From contig CAAELC010000100.1 in NCBI GenBank assembly GCA_900756715.1, positions 1-26,171 of the forward strand: a stretch of 26,171 nt of DNA, in the 5' to 3' direction. The DNA comes from an uncultured Oscillospiraceae bacterium (lineage in GTDB: Bacteria > Bacillota > Clostridia > Oscillospirales > Oscillospiraceae). The notes under the pieces were generated by a model. The model was given only the letters and a program-made list of their open reading frames with translations, was not told the DNA's origin and searched no databases. The translations under genes were made by a program, and so were the position numbers. The number at the start of each line of letters is the position of its first letter. Positions within the stretch are counted from its first letter, which is position 1. Shown piece after piece: positions 1-7,695 of this stretch.

Positions 1-1959
1 ACCAACATCGACGGCGAGCAGAAAATCTTCGGCATCTGCAACTGCAATGTGAACATCTGCAACGCCCTGCGCACCAGCCAACTGTTCAACACCCCCAACA
101 TGTCCCGCAGCGCCTATGTGGCCCGCGTGGAAAGCGAGAAGTGCGTGGCCTGCGGCCGGTGTGTGGAATACTGTCCCGCCGGCGCGGTGAAGCTGGGCCA
201 GAAGCTGTGCACCAAAGACGGCTACATCCAGTATCCCCGACAGGAGCTGCCGGACGAGGTGAAGTGGGGCCCGGAAAAGTGGGCCGTGGATTACCGGGAC
301 AAAAACCGGGTCAACTGCCACGAAACAGGCACCGCCCCCTGCAAAACTGCCTGTCCCGCCCATATTGCCGTGCAGGGGTATCTGAAGCTGGCGGCACAGG
401 GAAAGTACCGGGAGGCACTGCAGCTGATCAAGCGCGAGAACCCCTTCCCCGCTGTGTGCGGACGGATCTGCAACCGCCGGTGCGAAGCTGCCTGCACCCG
501 CGGAACGGTGGATCAGGCGGTGGCCATCGACGAAGTGAAGCGCTTTATTGCCCAACAGGATCTGGACGCTGCCACCCGGTTTGTGCCGGAAAAGGTCATC
601 GCCAAGGTGGATGGCGAGTTTGAGGAAAAAATCGCCATCATCGGCGGCGGCCCAGCAGGCATGTCCTGCGCCTACTATCTGGCAGAGCGGGGCTACCGGC
701 CCACCGTGTTTGAAAAAGAGCATCGCCCCGGCGGCATGCTGATGAACGCCATTCCCTCCTTCCGGCTGGAAAAGGATGTGGTTGAGGCTGAAATCGACAT
801 TCTGCGGGAGCTGGGTGTGGAGTTCCGCTGCGGCGTGGAGGTCGGCAAGGATATGACCATCCAACAGCTGCGCAGTGAGGGGTATAAAGCCTTTTACCTT
901 GCCATCGGCCTGCAGGGCAGCGGCAAGCTGGGCGTACCCGGAGACGAGGCCGAGGGTGTCGTATCGGGACTTGACTTTATGCGGGCCGTCCACTTGGAGG
1001 GCAAGGAGCAGCTGACAGGCCGGGTTGTGGTCATCGGCGGCGGCAACATTGCGGCGGATGCAGCCCGCACGGCTGTGCGCTGCGGCGCGGAGCATGTAAG
1101 CCTGTACTGTCTGGAGGACTACGAGCACATGCCCATGGGCGAGGAAGACCGCAGCGAGTGCGAGCGGGAGGACATTGAAATCCATGCCGGCTACGGCCCC
1201 ATGGAAATTGCCGACTCTAACGGCAAATGCCGCTCCATCACCTTCAAAAAATGTCTGGCTGTGCGCAACGCCGAGGGCCGCTTCGCCCCCACCTATGACG
1301 AAAATGACACCCGGACGGAGGAGTGTGCCGTGGTGCTGTACTGCATCGGCCAGAAGACCGACTGGGGCACGCTGCTGGCAGGCACGAAGGTGGAGCTGAA
1401 CCCCAATGGAACGGTGAAGGCTGATTCCGTGACCTATCAGACGGCAGAGGCGGATATTTTTGCAGGCGGAGACGCATACAGCGGCCAGAAATTCTGCATT
1501 GACGCCATTGCCGCAGGCAAGGAGGGCGCCATCTCCCTGCACCGCTTCGTGCAGAACGCCACTCTGACCATCGGCCGCAACCGCCGCCAGTTTATTGAAC
1601 TGGACAAGGAAAATGTGCTGATTCCTGCCAACTATGACAACACCCCCCGGCAGCAGATCGGTTACAACGACGCGCTGCGGCGCACCTTCCGGGACGAGCG
1701 GATTGCCTTTACCGAGGAACAGGTGAAAAAGGAAACGGCCCGGTGTCTGGGCTGCGGCGCCAGCATCGTCGACCCCAACAAGTGCATCGGCTGCGGCGTG
1801 TGCACCACCAAGTGCGCCTTTGACGCCATCACCCTGCACCGGGAACGCCCGGAGTGCAGCACCATGTACGCCGCCGAAGATAAAATGAAGGCGATTCTTC
1901 CCTATATGGTAAAGCGGGAGATCAAAATCAAGCGCGCCGCACGAAAGGCGAAAAAATAA
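1..1959 (+). CDS. FAD-dependent oxidoreductase with 4Fe-4S domains (GltD/NfnB-like), 5'-truncated by window edge
   Basis: The reading frame is open from the first base, so the start lies upstream; the GTG at 49 is internal. About 652 residues are visible. In order: a Cys-rich stretch (GICNCN..IC, nt 31-60); a ferredoxin-type CxxCxxCxxxC (nt 142-174) ending CP; a GltD-type N-terminal iron-sulfur domain (CKTACP, NPFPAVCGRIC, CEAAC, nt about 346-510); an FAD-binding Rossmann motif GGGPAG (nt 643-660); a nucleotide-binding GGGN motif (nt 1036-1047); an FAD C-terminal FAGGD segment (about nt 1459); and a last CxxCxxCxxxC (nt 1783-1815) followed by a basic tail. By family it should pass electrons between a pyridine nucleotide and iron-sulfur carriers in the cytoplasm. 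Where GltD/NfnB proteins usually carry YRR for NADPH, this one reads YCLED, so NADPH specificity is doubtful. hypA starts 1 base after the stop, so they share a transcript. The family is secure; substrate and partner are not known. Confidence 0.88.
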   Translation, partial: TNIDGEQKIFGICNCNVNICNALRTSQLFNTPNMSRSAYVARVESEKCVACGRCVEYCPAGAVKLGQKLCTKDGYIQYPRQELPDEVKWGPEKWAVDYRDKNRVNCHETGTAPCKTACPAHIAVQGYLKLAAQGKYREALQLIKRENPFPAVCGRICNRRCEAACTRGTVDQAVAIDEVKRFIAQQDLDAATRFVPEKVIAKVDGEFEEKIAIIGGGPAGMSCAYYLAERGYRPTVFEKEHRPGGMLMNAIPSFRLEKDVVEAEIDILRELGVEFRCGVEVGKDMTIQQLRSEGYKAFYLAIGLQGSGKLGVPGDEAEGVVSGLDFMRAVHLEGKEQLTGRVVVIGGGNIAADAARTAVRCGAEHVSLYCLEDYEHMPMGEEDRSECEREDIEIHAGYGPMEIADSNGKCRSITFKKCLAVRNAEGRFAPTYDENDTRTEECAVVLYCIGQKTDWGTLLAGTKVELNPNGTVKADSVTYQTAEADIFAGGDAYSGQKFCIDAIAAGKEGAISLHRFVQNATLTIGRNRRQFIELDKENVLIPANYDNTPRQQIGYNDALRRTFRDERIAFTEEQVKKETARCLGCGASIVDPNKCIGCGVCTTKCAFDAITLHRERPECSTMYAAEDKMKAILPYMVKREIKIKRAARKAKK

Positions 1960-1960
1960 A

Positions 1961-2305
1961 ATGCATGAATTAGGCATTGTATTTCATGTTATCCACACCG
2001 TGGAGGAGGTAGGCCGCGAAAACGGCCTGACCTCCGTGGGCACGGTGGTGCTGGAGCTGGGCGAGGTGTCGGGAGTTATCCCCCACGAGCTGGCCAGCTG
2101 CTGGCGATGGGCCGCTGACCGGACGGAGCTTCTGAAGGGAGCGGAGCTGCGCATGGAAACCATCCCTGCCGTGACCCACTGCGACGGCTGTGGCCGAGAG
2201 TACCCCACCGTAGAAAACGGGCGCACCTGCCCCCTGTGCGGCAGCGAAAACACCTGGCTGCAGCAGGGCAGCGAGGTAAGCATCAAGGAAATCGAGGCGA
2301 TATAA
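1961..2305 (+). CDS. hypA: Hydrogenase/urease nickel incorporation protein HypA
   Basis: A 114-residue protein, the usual size for HypA. It begins Met-His-Glu, and His2 is the family's nickel ligand. The structural zinc site is visible as Cys74-x2-Cys77 and Cys90-x2-Cys93. HypA is a cytoplasmic nickel metallochaperone that works with the GTPase HypB to deliver Ni2+ to the large subunit of [NiFe]-hydrogenase. ATG is 1 base after the upstream stop and hypB follows 3 bases after this stop, so the three genes are translationally linked. No [NiFe]-hydrogenase structural gene and no hypCDEF lie in the window. The client enzyme is therefore encoded elsewhere, perhaps upstream on the same operon. The [FeFe]-hydrogenase at the far end does not need nickel. 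Confidence 0.95.
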   Translation: MHELGIVFHVIHTVEEVGRENGLTSVGTVVLELGEVSGVIPHELASCWRWAADRTELLKGAELRMETIPAVTHCDGCGREYPTVENGRTCPLCGSENTWLQQGSEVSIKEIEAI

Positions 2306-2308
2306 AAG

Positions 2309-2980
2309 ATGGAACCATTCAAGACCATTGAAGTAAAGCAAAGCGTATTTGCAGCCAACGACCGGGAGGCAGAGGTGCTGCGTCAGAGTCTGAAACAGGA
2401 CCGCACCTTTCTGCTGAACCTGATGTCCTCCCCCGGCAGCGGCAAGACTACTACCCTGCTGCGCACCATTGAGGGGCTGAAAGACGATCTGCGTATGGGC
2501 GTGATGGAGGCAGACATCGACTCGGATGTGGACGCGCGTACCATTGCGGAGGCGGGCGTGCGTTCTATCCAGCTGCACACCGGCGGCATGTGCCATCTGG
2601 ACGCGGCCATGACTGAGCAGGGCCTGCGGGAGCTGGGAACAAAGGATCTGGATCTTGTGGTGCTGGAAAATGTGGGCAATCTGGTGTGCCCGGCAGAGTT
2701 TGACACCGGCGCCGTGAAAAACGCCATGATTCTCTCTGTGCCGGAGGGGCATGACAAGCCTCTGAAATACCCGCTGATTTTCACCGTGTGCGACGCGCTG
2801 ATTATCAACAAGATTGATGTGCTGCCCTATTTCGATTTTGATATGGAGAAGGTCGTGGAGTATGCCCATATGCGCAACCCCAAGCTGAAGATTTTCCCCA
2901 TCTCCGCAAAAACCGGCGAGGGAATGGACCGCTGGCTTGCATGGCTGCGGGCAGAGACTGCCGCGTGGGTACATGCCTGA
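2309..2980 (+). CDS. hypB: Hydrogenase nickel incorporation GTPase HypB
   Basis: A 223-residue SIMIBI-class GTPase. Visible motifs are the P-loop GSGKTT (residues 43-48), the metal-binding Cys95-His96 of the dimer interface, ENVGNLVCP (residues 120-128, with Cys127), and NKID (167-170) for guanine recognition. GTP hydrolysis drives nickel transfer with HypA to the [NiFe]-hydrogenase precursor. The N-terminal CxxCGC high-affinity nickel motif and the His-rich stretch found in some HypB proteins are absent, so nickel storage or high-affinity binding by the N-terminus is unlikely. The ATG lies 3 bases after hypA. A perfect hairpin 16 bases after the stop ends the transcript. Confidence 0.96.
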   Translation: MEPFKTIEVKQSVFAANDREAEVLRQSLKQDRTFLLNLMSSPGSGKTTTLLRTIEGLKDDLRMGVMEADIDSDVDARTIAEAGVRSIQLHTGGMCHLDAAMTEQGLRELGTKDLDLVVLENVGNLVCPAEFDTGAVKNAMILSVPEGHDKPLKYPLIFTVCDALIINKIDVLPYFDFDMEKVVEYAHMRNPKLKIFPISAKTGEGMDRWLAWLRAETAAWVHA

Positions 2981-2996
2981 CAAACCGGAATAAACC

Positions 2997-3035
2997 GCAA
3001 AAAGCGAAGGAGCATTGTGCTCCTTCGCTTTTTGC
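2997..3035. terminator. Bidirectional rho-independent terminator between hypB and htrA
   Basis: An 18-bp perfect stem (2997-3014 with 3018-3035) closes a 3-base loop. The stem starts with A-rich and ends with T-rich sequence on both strands, so it can stop transcription from hypB (plus) and from htrA (minus), whose genes converge here. Confidence 0.9.
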
Positions 3036-3056
3036 GTCCGTTGTTTTTTGGCAGAA

Positions 3057-4427
3057 TCATCTTCTGCCGAAGAAGTAATTATACAGGTCGCCGCTGCTGT
3101 AGCTGTTGCTGTCCTCCTGCGTCTGACTCTGGCTGCTGTCAGAGCCGGTGTTCTGGCTCTGCACATCAAAGGTCAGCTGCGTGGTCTTCTCCTCGTCACC
3201 CCGCCAGAAGGTTACGGTTACGGTGTCGCCCGCCTTGTAGTTCTTCTTGGCGGCGGAAAGCTCCTCCATAGAGGTGATCTCTGCGTCTCCCAGTTTGGTA
3301 ATCACATCGCCCATCTGCAGGCCGGCATTATCACCTGCGCCGCCCTTGTTGACGGAGTAGACAAATACGCCTTTCTTGGTGGAAAGCTGATACTGAGCGG
3401 CCATCTGCTCTGTCATAGTGCCTGCGGTGATGCTCAGGGCCGGCTTATCCGTTACCTGTCCGTTCTCCATAATATCCGTGATAACGGTCTGCACATCGTT
3501 GATGGGAATGGCAAATCCCAGGCCCTCCACGGTGGTATTGGAATAGTTGGAGTACTTGGCAGACACGATGCCCACTACCTCGCCATACAGGTTCATCAAC
3601 GGGCCGCCGGAGTTGCCGGGATTGATGGAGGCGTCCACCTGAATCATATTAAAGGGAGTACCGTCTACATTGATAGCCCGGTCACAGCAGGATACGATGC
3701 CCTGACTCATGGAGAAGGTCAGCTCACCCAGCGGGTTGCCGATTGCCAGCACCGAATCGCCCACATTCACATTGCCGCTGTCGCCCAGCGTCACAGCAGT
3801 CAGACCCGTAGCCTCTACTTTCAGCACCGCCACATCATAGTCGCTGTCGCTGCCCACCACGGTGGCGGGATACTCCGTTCCGTCATGCAGCGTCACCGTA
3901 ACCGAGGAGGCTCCGCTGATGACATGGTGGTTGGTGACAATATATCCATCCTGCGTGATAATAAAGCCGCTGCCGGAGGATGCCGACTCCACGCTCTGGC
4001 CAAAAATATTGGTGCTGACGGCAGAGCAGTTGATGCTGACCACACTGTTGACGGTGGAGGCATATACCTCTGCCGCGCTCATCAGGGTCTGGCCGTCCAC
4101 CTTTTTCACCGATACCTGCGAGACCGTGCGGCTGCTCTGCTGCAAAGTGGTGCTGCTGCGGCTGCTGCGGGCCAGCATGGCTCCGCCATAGCCTGCCGCG
4201 CCGCCCGCCAGCGCGCAGCACAGCACCAGCGCCGCAACCTTCGTGCCGGTTTTTTTGAAAAAGCTCTCCTTCTGCGGCACATGCCACACCGGCTGCTGCC
4301 GGGACTGCTGGGGGGCCTGATGCACCGGGTCCCCGGCCGCCTGCCCGCTTTCCCGATAGTTGTAATGATACAGGTTTCCCTGTTCGTTGTAGCCGTTTTC
4401 CGGACGGAAGCCATTGTTTTCATCCAT
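3057..4427 (-). CDS. HtrA/DegP-like membrane-anchored serine protease (S1C) with PDZ domain
   Basis: A 456-residue protein. A hydrophilic cytoplasmic N-terminus (1-60, rich in N, Q, Y) precedes one transmembrane anchor (about 62-85), so the protease domain faces outside the membrane. The catalytic triad is visible: His168 in TNHHV, Asp198 in SDYDVAVL, Ser273 in NPGNSGGPL. A single PDZ domain spans about 325-420, and the tail is Ser/Gln-rich low complexity. The family degrades or refolds damaged exported proteins under envelope stress. The ATG is preceded by a strong AGGAGG. The gene is single, convergent with hypB and divergent from the FAD gene. I found no convincing promoter for it in the 188-base divergent gap. 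The usual SxLNR after the substrate loop reads SCCDR here, which is a small oddity. Confidence 0.93.
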   Translation of the reverse strand: MDENNGFRPENGYNEQGNLYHYNYRESGQAAGDPVHQAPQQSRQQPVWHVPQKESFFKKTGTKVAALVLCCALAGGAAGYGGAMLARSSRSSTTLQQSSRTVSQVSVKKVDGQTLMSAAEVYASTVNSVVSINCSAVSTNIFGQSVESASSGSGFIITQDGYIVTNHHVISGASSVTVTLHDGTEYPATVVGSDSDYDVAVLKVEATGLTAVTLGDSGNVNVGDSVLAIGNPLGELTFSMSQGIVSCCDRAINVDGTPFNMIQVDASINPGNSGGPLMNLYGEVVGIVSAKYSNYSNTTVEGLGFAIPINDVQTVITDIMENGQVTDKPALSITAGTMTEQMAAQYQLSTKKGVFVYSVNKGGAGDNAGLQMGDVITKLGDAEITSMEELSAAKKNYKAGDTVTVTFWRGDEEKTTQLTFDVQSQNTGSDSSQSQTQEDSNSYSSGDLYNYFFGRR

Positions 4428-4487
4428 ACTCTGTTACCTCCTGTCAAATTACCGGGCACCGCGCGGCCCAGCCGAAAACTTTTGCCC

Positions 4488-4516
4488 TTGTGAACCGGGG
4501 CAAAATATTGTATACT
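4488..4516 (+). promoter_or_regulatory. Sigma-A-type promoter for the FAD protein/2-hydroxyacid dehydrogenase operon
   Basis: TTGTGA (4488-4493) and TATACT (4511-4516) are separated by 17 bases, giving a transcript with a leader of about 90 bases before the TTG start at 4616. Confidence 0.6.
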
Positions 4517-4560
4517 TCTCATGGGCACCTTTCCTGCCCTGTGCTTATTATTTTATCCGC

Positions 4561-4579
4561 AAAGCTTAATTTAAGCTTT
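4561..4579. repeat. 19-bp perfect palindrome in the htrA/FAD-protein divergent gap
   Basis: Two 9-base arms (AAAGCTTAA and TTAAGCTTT) flank one central T. It lies downstream of the plus-strand promoter and 36 bases before the TTG start. It fits a dimeric repressor operator; as RNA it could also fold a 7-bp stem with a 5-base loop. Confidence 0.55.
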
Positions 4580-4604
4580 AAACCCATAGTTTTTTTGCAA
4601 GTGT

Positions 4605-4610
4605 GGTGAT
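4605..4610 (+). promoter_or_regulatory. Ribosome binding site supporting a TTG start
   Basis: GGTGAT matches the extended Shine-Dalgarno (GGTGATC) and sits 5 bases before TTG at 4616. An in-frame TGA at 4607 rules out any earlier start. Confidence 0.55.
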
Positions 4611-4615
4611 TTATT

Positions 4616-6205
4616 TTGCTGAAGCTGGAGCAGCTGAAGCTGGCCCCCGGCCAGCCGGAAGCGCTGCTGAGAAAAAAGGCCGCTCATCTGCTGCATCTGC
4701 CGGAGGAGGCCATTGTTTCCCTGTCTGTGCTCCGCCGGGCAGTGGATGCCCGCCCGCCGCTGCGTCTGGTATACTCCGTGGCGGTCAGGGTCCGGGATGA
4801 ACAGGCGGTTCTGCGCCGCTGCAAGGGCGGCGCCGTCAGTGTGTATACGCCGCCCGTGTATACGCTGCCCGCTCCTCTCTCTCCGCCGGACACGCCCCCC
4901 GTGGTGGTCGGGGCGGGACCCGCCGGGCTGTTTGCCGCTCTGGTGCTGGCCGAAAGCGGTTTGCATCCCATTCTTCTGGAGCGGGGCCTGCCGGTGGAGC
5001 AGCGCCGCGCCGATGTAGCCCGATTCTGGCAGACGGGGCTGCTCCGTCCGGAATCCAATGTCCAGTTCGGCGAGGGCGGCGCAGGCGCCTTTTCTGACGG
5101 AAAGCTGAATACCGGCACCCGTGATCCCCGCCATCGCTTCATTCTGGAAACACTGGTTGCCTGCGGCGCGCCGGAATCCATTCTGGTGGATGCCAAGCCC
5201 CATGTGGGCACCGACATGCTGCACATTGCCCTACAGGAGCTGAGAAAACGGCTTCTTTCTCTGGGAGCAGACATTCGCTTTGCCTCCCGGCTGGAGGATA
5301 TTCATGCACCGGGCGGCGTTTTGCAGGCCGTGTCGGTGGCAGGGCCGAAGGGGCTGTATACCCTGCCGGTGAACCGGCTGATCCTTGCCCCCGGCCACAG
5401 TGCGCGGGACACGGTGGAGCGGCTTTACGCGCGGGGCGTTTTCATGCAGCCAAAGCCTTTTGCCGTGGGCGTGCGCATCGAGCATCTCCAGCAGGAGATT
5501 GACGCGGTTCAGTATAAGGAATACGCAGGGCATCCGGCCCTGCCGGTCAGCACCTACAAGCTGGCCTGCCATCTGCCCAATGGCCGCAGTGCTTTCTCCT
5601 TCTGCGTCTGCCCCGGCGGACAGGTGGTGGCCGCCGCGTCTGAGGAGGGCCGGGCCGTCACCAACGGCATGAGCGAATATGCCCGGAGTCTGGAAAACAT
5701 CAACGGCGCGCTGCTGGTAAATGTCACCCCGGAGGATTTTGGCAGCAGCCACCCGCTTGCAGGCATTGCTTTTCAGCGCCGACTGGAGGAGCAGGCCTTT
5801 CAGGCAGGGGGCGGTGGGTATCTGGCTCCCTGCCAGCGGGTGGAGGATTTTCTTCTCCGCCGGGCAAGCACCGGCTGCGGCAGGGTGCACCCCAGCTACA
5901 CCCCGGGTGTGACCTACACCGATCTGCACCGCTGTCTGCCGTCCTTTGTGGCCCAGTCGCTGGAGCTGGCCCTGCCGGTGCTTGACCGGAAGCTGCACGG
6001 CTATGCCGCCCCGGATGCCCTTCTGACGGCGGTGGAGAGCCGTTCCTCAGCCCCCGTGCGCATTCCCCGGGACGAAACCTATCAAAGCAATATCCGCGGC
6101 ATCTATCCCTGCGGCGAGGGCGCCGGATACGCCGGCGGCATTCTCTCTGCCGCAGCCGACGGAATGTGCGCGGCAGAAAAAATATGGGAGGAATATAAAC
6201 TATGA
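4616..6205 (+). CDS. NAD(P)/FAD-dependent oxidoreductase, COG2509-type
   Basis: A 529-residue protein. An N-terminal domain of about 90 residues precedes the FAD Rossmann motif GAGPAG (99-104), with Glu122 placed to bind the FAD ribose. The family signature FGEGGAGAFSDGKL follows, then the C-terminal block with SYTPGV, EsRSSAPVRI and CGEGAGYAGGI that closes the FAD site. Members occur widely in Firmicutes and are annotated as FAD-dependent dehydrogenases; the true substrate is unknown, so no reaction is assigned. The start is TTG, chosen because an in-frame stop lies 9 bases upstream and GGTGAT is spaced correctly. The gene overlaps the next by 4 bases (ATGA), so the two are translationally coupled. 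Confidence 0.88.
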   Translation: MLKLEQLKLAPGQPEALLRKKAAHLLHLPEEAIVSLSVLRRAVDARPPLRLVYSVAVRVRDEQAVLRRCKGGAVSVYTPPVYTLPAPLSPPDTPPVVVGAGPAGLFAALVLAESGLHPILLERGLPVEQRRADVARFWQTGLLRPESNVQFGEGGAGAFSDGKLNTGTRDPRHRFILETLVACGAPESILVDAKPHVGTDMLHIALQELRKRLLSLGADIRFASRLEDIHAPGGVLQAVSVAGPKGLYTLPVNRLILAPGHSARDTVERLYARGVFMQPKPFAVGVRIEHLQQEIDAVQYKEYAGHPALPVSTYKLACHLPNGRSAFSFCVCPGGQVVAAASEEGRAVTNGMSEYARSLENINGALLVNVTPEDFGSSHPLAGIAFQRRLEEQAFQAGGGGYLAPCQRVEDFLLRRASTGCGRVHPSYTPGVTYTDLHRCLPSFVAQSLELALPVLDRKLHGYAAPDALLTAVESRSSAPVRIPRDETYQSNIRGIYPCGEGAGYAGGILSAAADGMCAAEKIWEEYKL

Positions 6206-7167
6206 GAAAAATTGCTGCTGTAGACGTTTTTTTCACCCCCGCCCATCAGGCAAAGATGACAGCTGCCGCCCAAAAGCTGGGCTTTCAGATCGACTTTTAT
6301 CCCGACGGCCACCTGCCGGCAGATAAGGCGCCTGCGTACGAAATCATCTATGGCTACTGCCCACCGGAGGAGCTGAAGGCCGCCTCCGCTCTGCGCTGGC
6401 TCTGCAGCTCCACCGCAGGCACCGATATATATAACGACCGCTCCGTCTTCCCCCATCCCGGCGTGCTGCTGTCCAACTCCTCCGGCGCCTACGGCATTAC
6501 CATTTCCGAGCACCTGATTATGGTGCTGCTGATGCTGCTGCGGCAGATGCCGGAGTTTGAGGAGGTCGTGCGCAACCGGGGCTGGCTGCGCTCGCTGCCC
6601 ATGCGTTCCATCTGCGGCAGCACCATCACGGTGCTGGGTACCGGCGACATTGGCACCAACTTTGCCCACCGGGCCAAGGCGCTGGGCGCGAAAACCGTGC
6701 GGGGTGTGCGCCGCAGCAAAAAGCCCTGCGATCCGGCCTTCGACGAGGTACACACGCTGGACGGTCTGGACGCCGTGCTGCCCCAGACGGAGATTCTGGT
6801 GATGGCACTGCCAAACACGCCGGAAACGGTTGGCATCCTTTCCCGCCAGCGCATCGCCCTGCTGCCGGAGGGCGCATATGTGGCAAATGTGGGCCGGGGC
6901 TCTGCCGTGGATCAGGAAGCTCTGATGGACGCTCTGAACAGTGGCCATCTGGCAGGTGCCGCACTGGATGTGATGGTTCCGGAGCCTCTGCCTGCCGATC
7001 ACCCTCTGTGGAGCACGAAAAACCTGCTGCTTACCCCCCACATCAGCGGCAACATGTCCCTTGGCATTACGCAGGATCTGGATGTAGACCTGTTCTGCGA
7101 AGATCTGGAAAATTACGCCGCCGGGCGGCCTCTGGCCCGTCTGGTGGATGAAAAACAGGGCTACTGA
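6202..7167 (+). CDS. D-isomer-specific 2-hydroxyacid dehydrogenase
   Basis: A 321-residue cytoplasmic oxidoreductase that interconverts a 2-keto acid and a D-2-hydroxy acid. The Rossmann motif GTGDIG lies at 146-151. The family's catalytic residues are visible as Arg232 (GRGSAVD), Glu261 (PEPLP) and His280 (TPHISG). At the end of the second strand of the cofactor fold it has VRRSKK (169-174) rather than an acidic residue, which suggests preference for NADPH (inference). Substrate is not readable from sequence; glyoxylate/hydroxypyruvate, D-lactate or phosphoglycerate-type substrates are all possible, though at 321 residues it lacks the ACT domain of long SerA proteins. ATG overlaps the upstream stop, and a hairpin with a T-tract follows 24 bases after the stop. 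Confidence 0.9.
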   Translation: MRKIAAVDVFFTPAHQAKMTAAAQKLGFQIDFYPDGHLPADKAPAYEIIYGYCPPEELKAASALRWLCSSTAGTDIYNDRSVFPHPGVLLSNSSGAYGITISEHLIMVLLMLLRQMPEFEEVVRNRGWLRSLPMRSICGSTITVLGTGDIGTNFAHRAKALGAKTVRGVRRSKKPCDPAFDEVHTLDGLDAVLPQTEILVMALPNTPETVGILSRQRIALLPEGAYVANVGRGSAVDQEALMDALNSGHLAGAALDVMVPEPLPADHPLWSTKNLLLTPHISGNMSLGITQDLDVDLFCEDLENYAAGRPLARLVDEKQGY

Positions 7168-7191
7168 GCCTGCCGGAAATCAGCCTTTCTT

Positions 7192-7228
7192 CCCCGCATT
7201 TCCATGTCCGGAATGCGGGGATTTTTTT
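7192..7228 (+). terminator. Rho-independent terminator after the 2-hydroxyacid dehydrogenase
   Basis: Arms CCCCGCATT (7192-7200) and AATGCGGGG (7212-7220) form a 9-bp stem, followed by ATTTTTTT. Confidence 0.85.
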
Positions 7229-7233
7229 AGGGC

Positions 7234-7262
7234 TTGTACTTTCCCTGTATTTGTATTATAAT
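7234..7262 (+). promoter_or_regulatory. Strong sigma-A promoter for the Asp23-fakA operon
   Basis: TTGTAC (7234-7239), a 17-base spacer and a perfect TATAAT (7257-7262). It starts a transcript about 50 bases before the ATG at 7322, just after the previous terminator. Confidence 0.8.
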
Positions 7263-7321
7263 GAAGTGCTATTAGTCTACCGTTTCTATTCCCCGTACCC
7301 TGTACAGAAAGGAAGTTTGTT

Positions 7322-7672
7322 ATGGTAAAAGTTCGTACCGAACAGGGTGAGATCGGCATCAGCAATGCGGTCTTCACCACCATTACCGGCGCCGCTGCCA
7401 CCAACTGCTTCGGCGTCAAGGGCATGGCCTACCGCAGCATGACCGACGGTATCGTTCATCTGCTGCGCCCGGACTCCATGAGCAAGGGTGTCAAGGTCAC
7501 CTATAACGAGGATAACACCGTTTCCATCGAGCTGCATATCATCGTGGAAAACGGCGTAAATATTGCCACCGTCTGCCGCTCTATCATGGGTGAGGTCAAA
7601 TATGTGGTAAGCAAAAACACCGGTGTCGAAGTCCGCGATGTCAATGTATGCGTGGACTCCATCACCATGTAA
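7322..7672 (+). CDS. Asp23/Gls24 family protein (YloU-like)
   Basis: A 116-residue protein with the Asp23 fold signature: GEIGISNAVFTTITGAAA at the start, GVKVTYNEDNTVSIELHIIVENGVNI in the middle, and VRDVNVCVDSI at the end. A GAAAGGA Shine-Dalgarno precedes the ATG. There is no membrane segment, so it should be cytoplasmic or peripheral. In Firmicutes this short Asp23 member is the standard neighbour of the DAK2 protein FakA/YloV, as here (next start 24 bases downstream). Its biochemical role is not established; Asp23 family members are linked to cell-envelope stress and alkaline tolerance. The assignment as YloU-like rests on sequence and on the conserved pairing. Confidence 0.9.
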   Translation: MVKVRTEQGEIGISNAVFTTITGAAATNCFGVKGMAYRSMTDGIVHLLRPDSMSKGVKVTYNEDNTVSIELHIIVENGVNIATVCRSIMGEVKYVVSKNTGVEVRDVNVCVDSITM

Positions 7673-7695
7673 CACCGGTAAAGGAGAAACAAGCG

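Noticed and set aside
1970..3169. Minus-strand open frame of 399 codons over hypA/hypB
   Set aside because: It crosses the perfect terminator and overlaps two certain genes; no recognisable protein.
3015..4493. Plus-strand open frame of 492 codons over the htrA region
   Set aside because: It is the opposite strand of htrA, is rich in His/Gly/Arg low-complexity sequence, has no ribosome site and no family motifs, while the minus strand has a complete protease.
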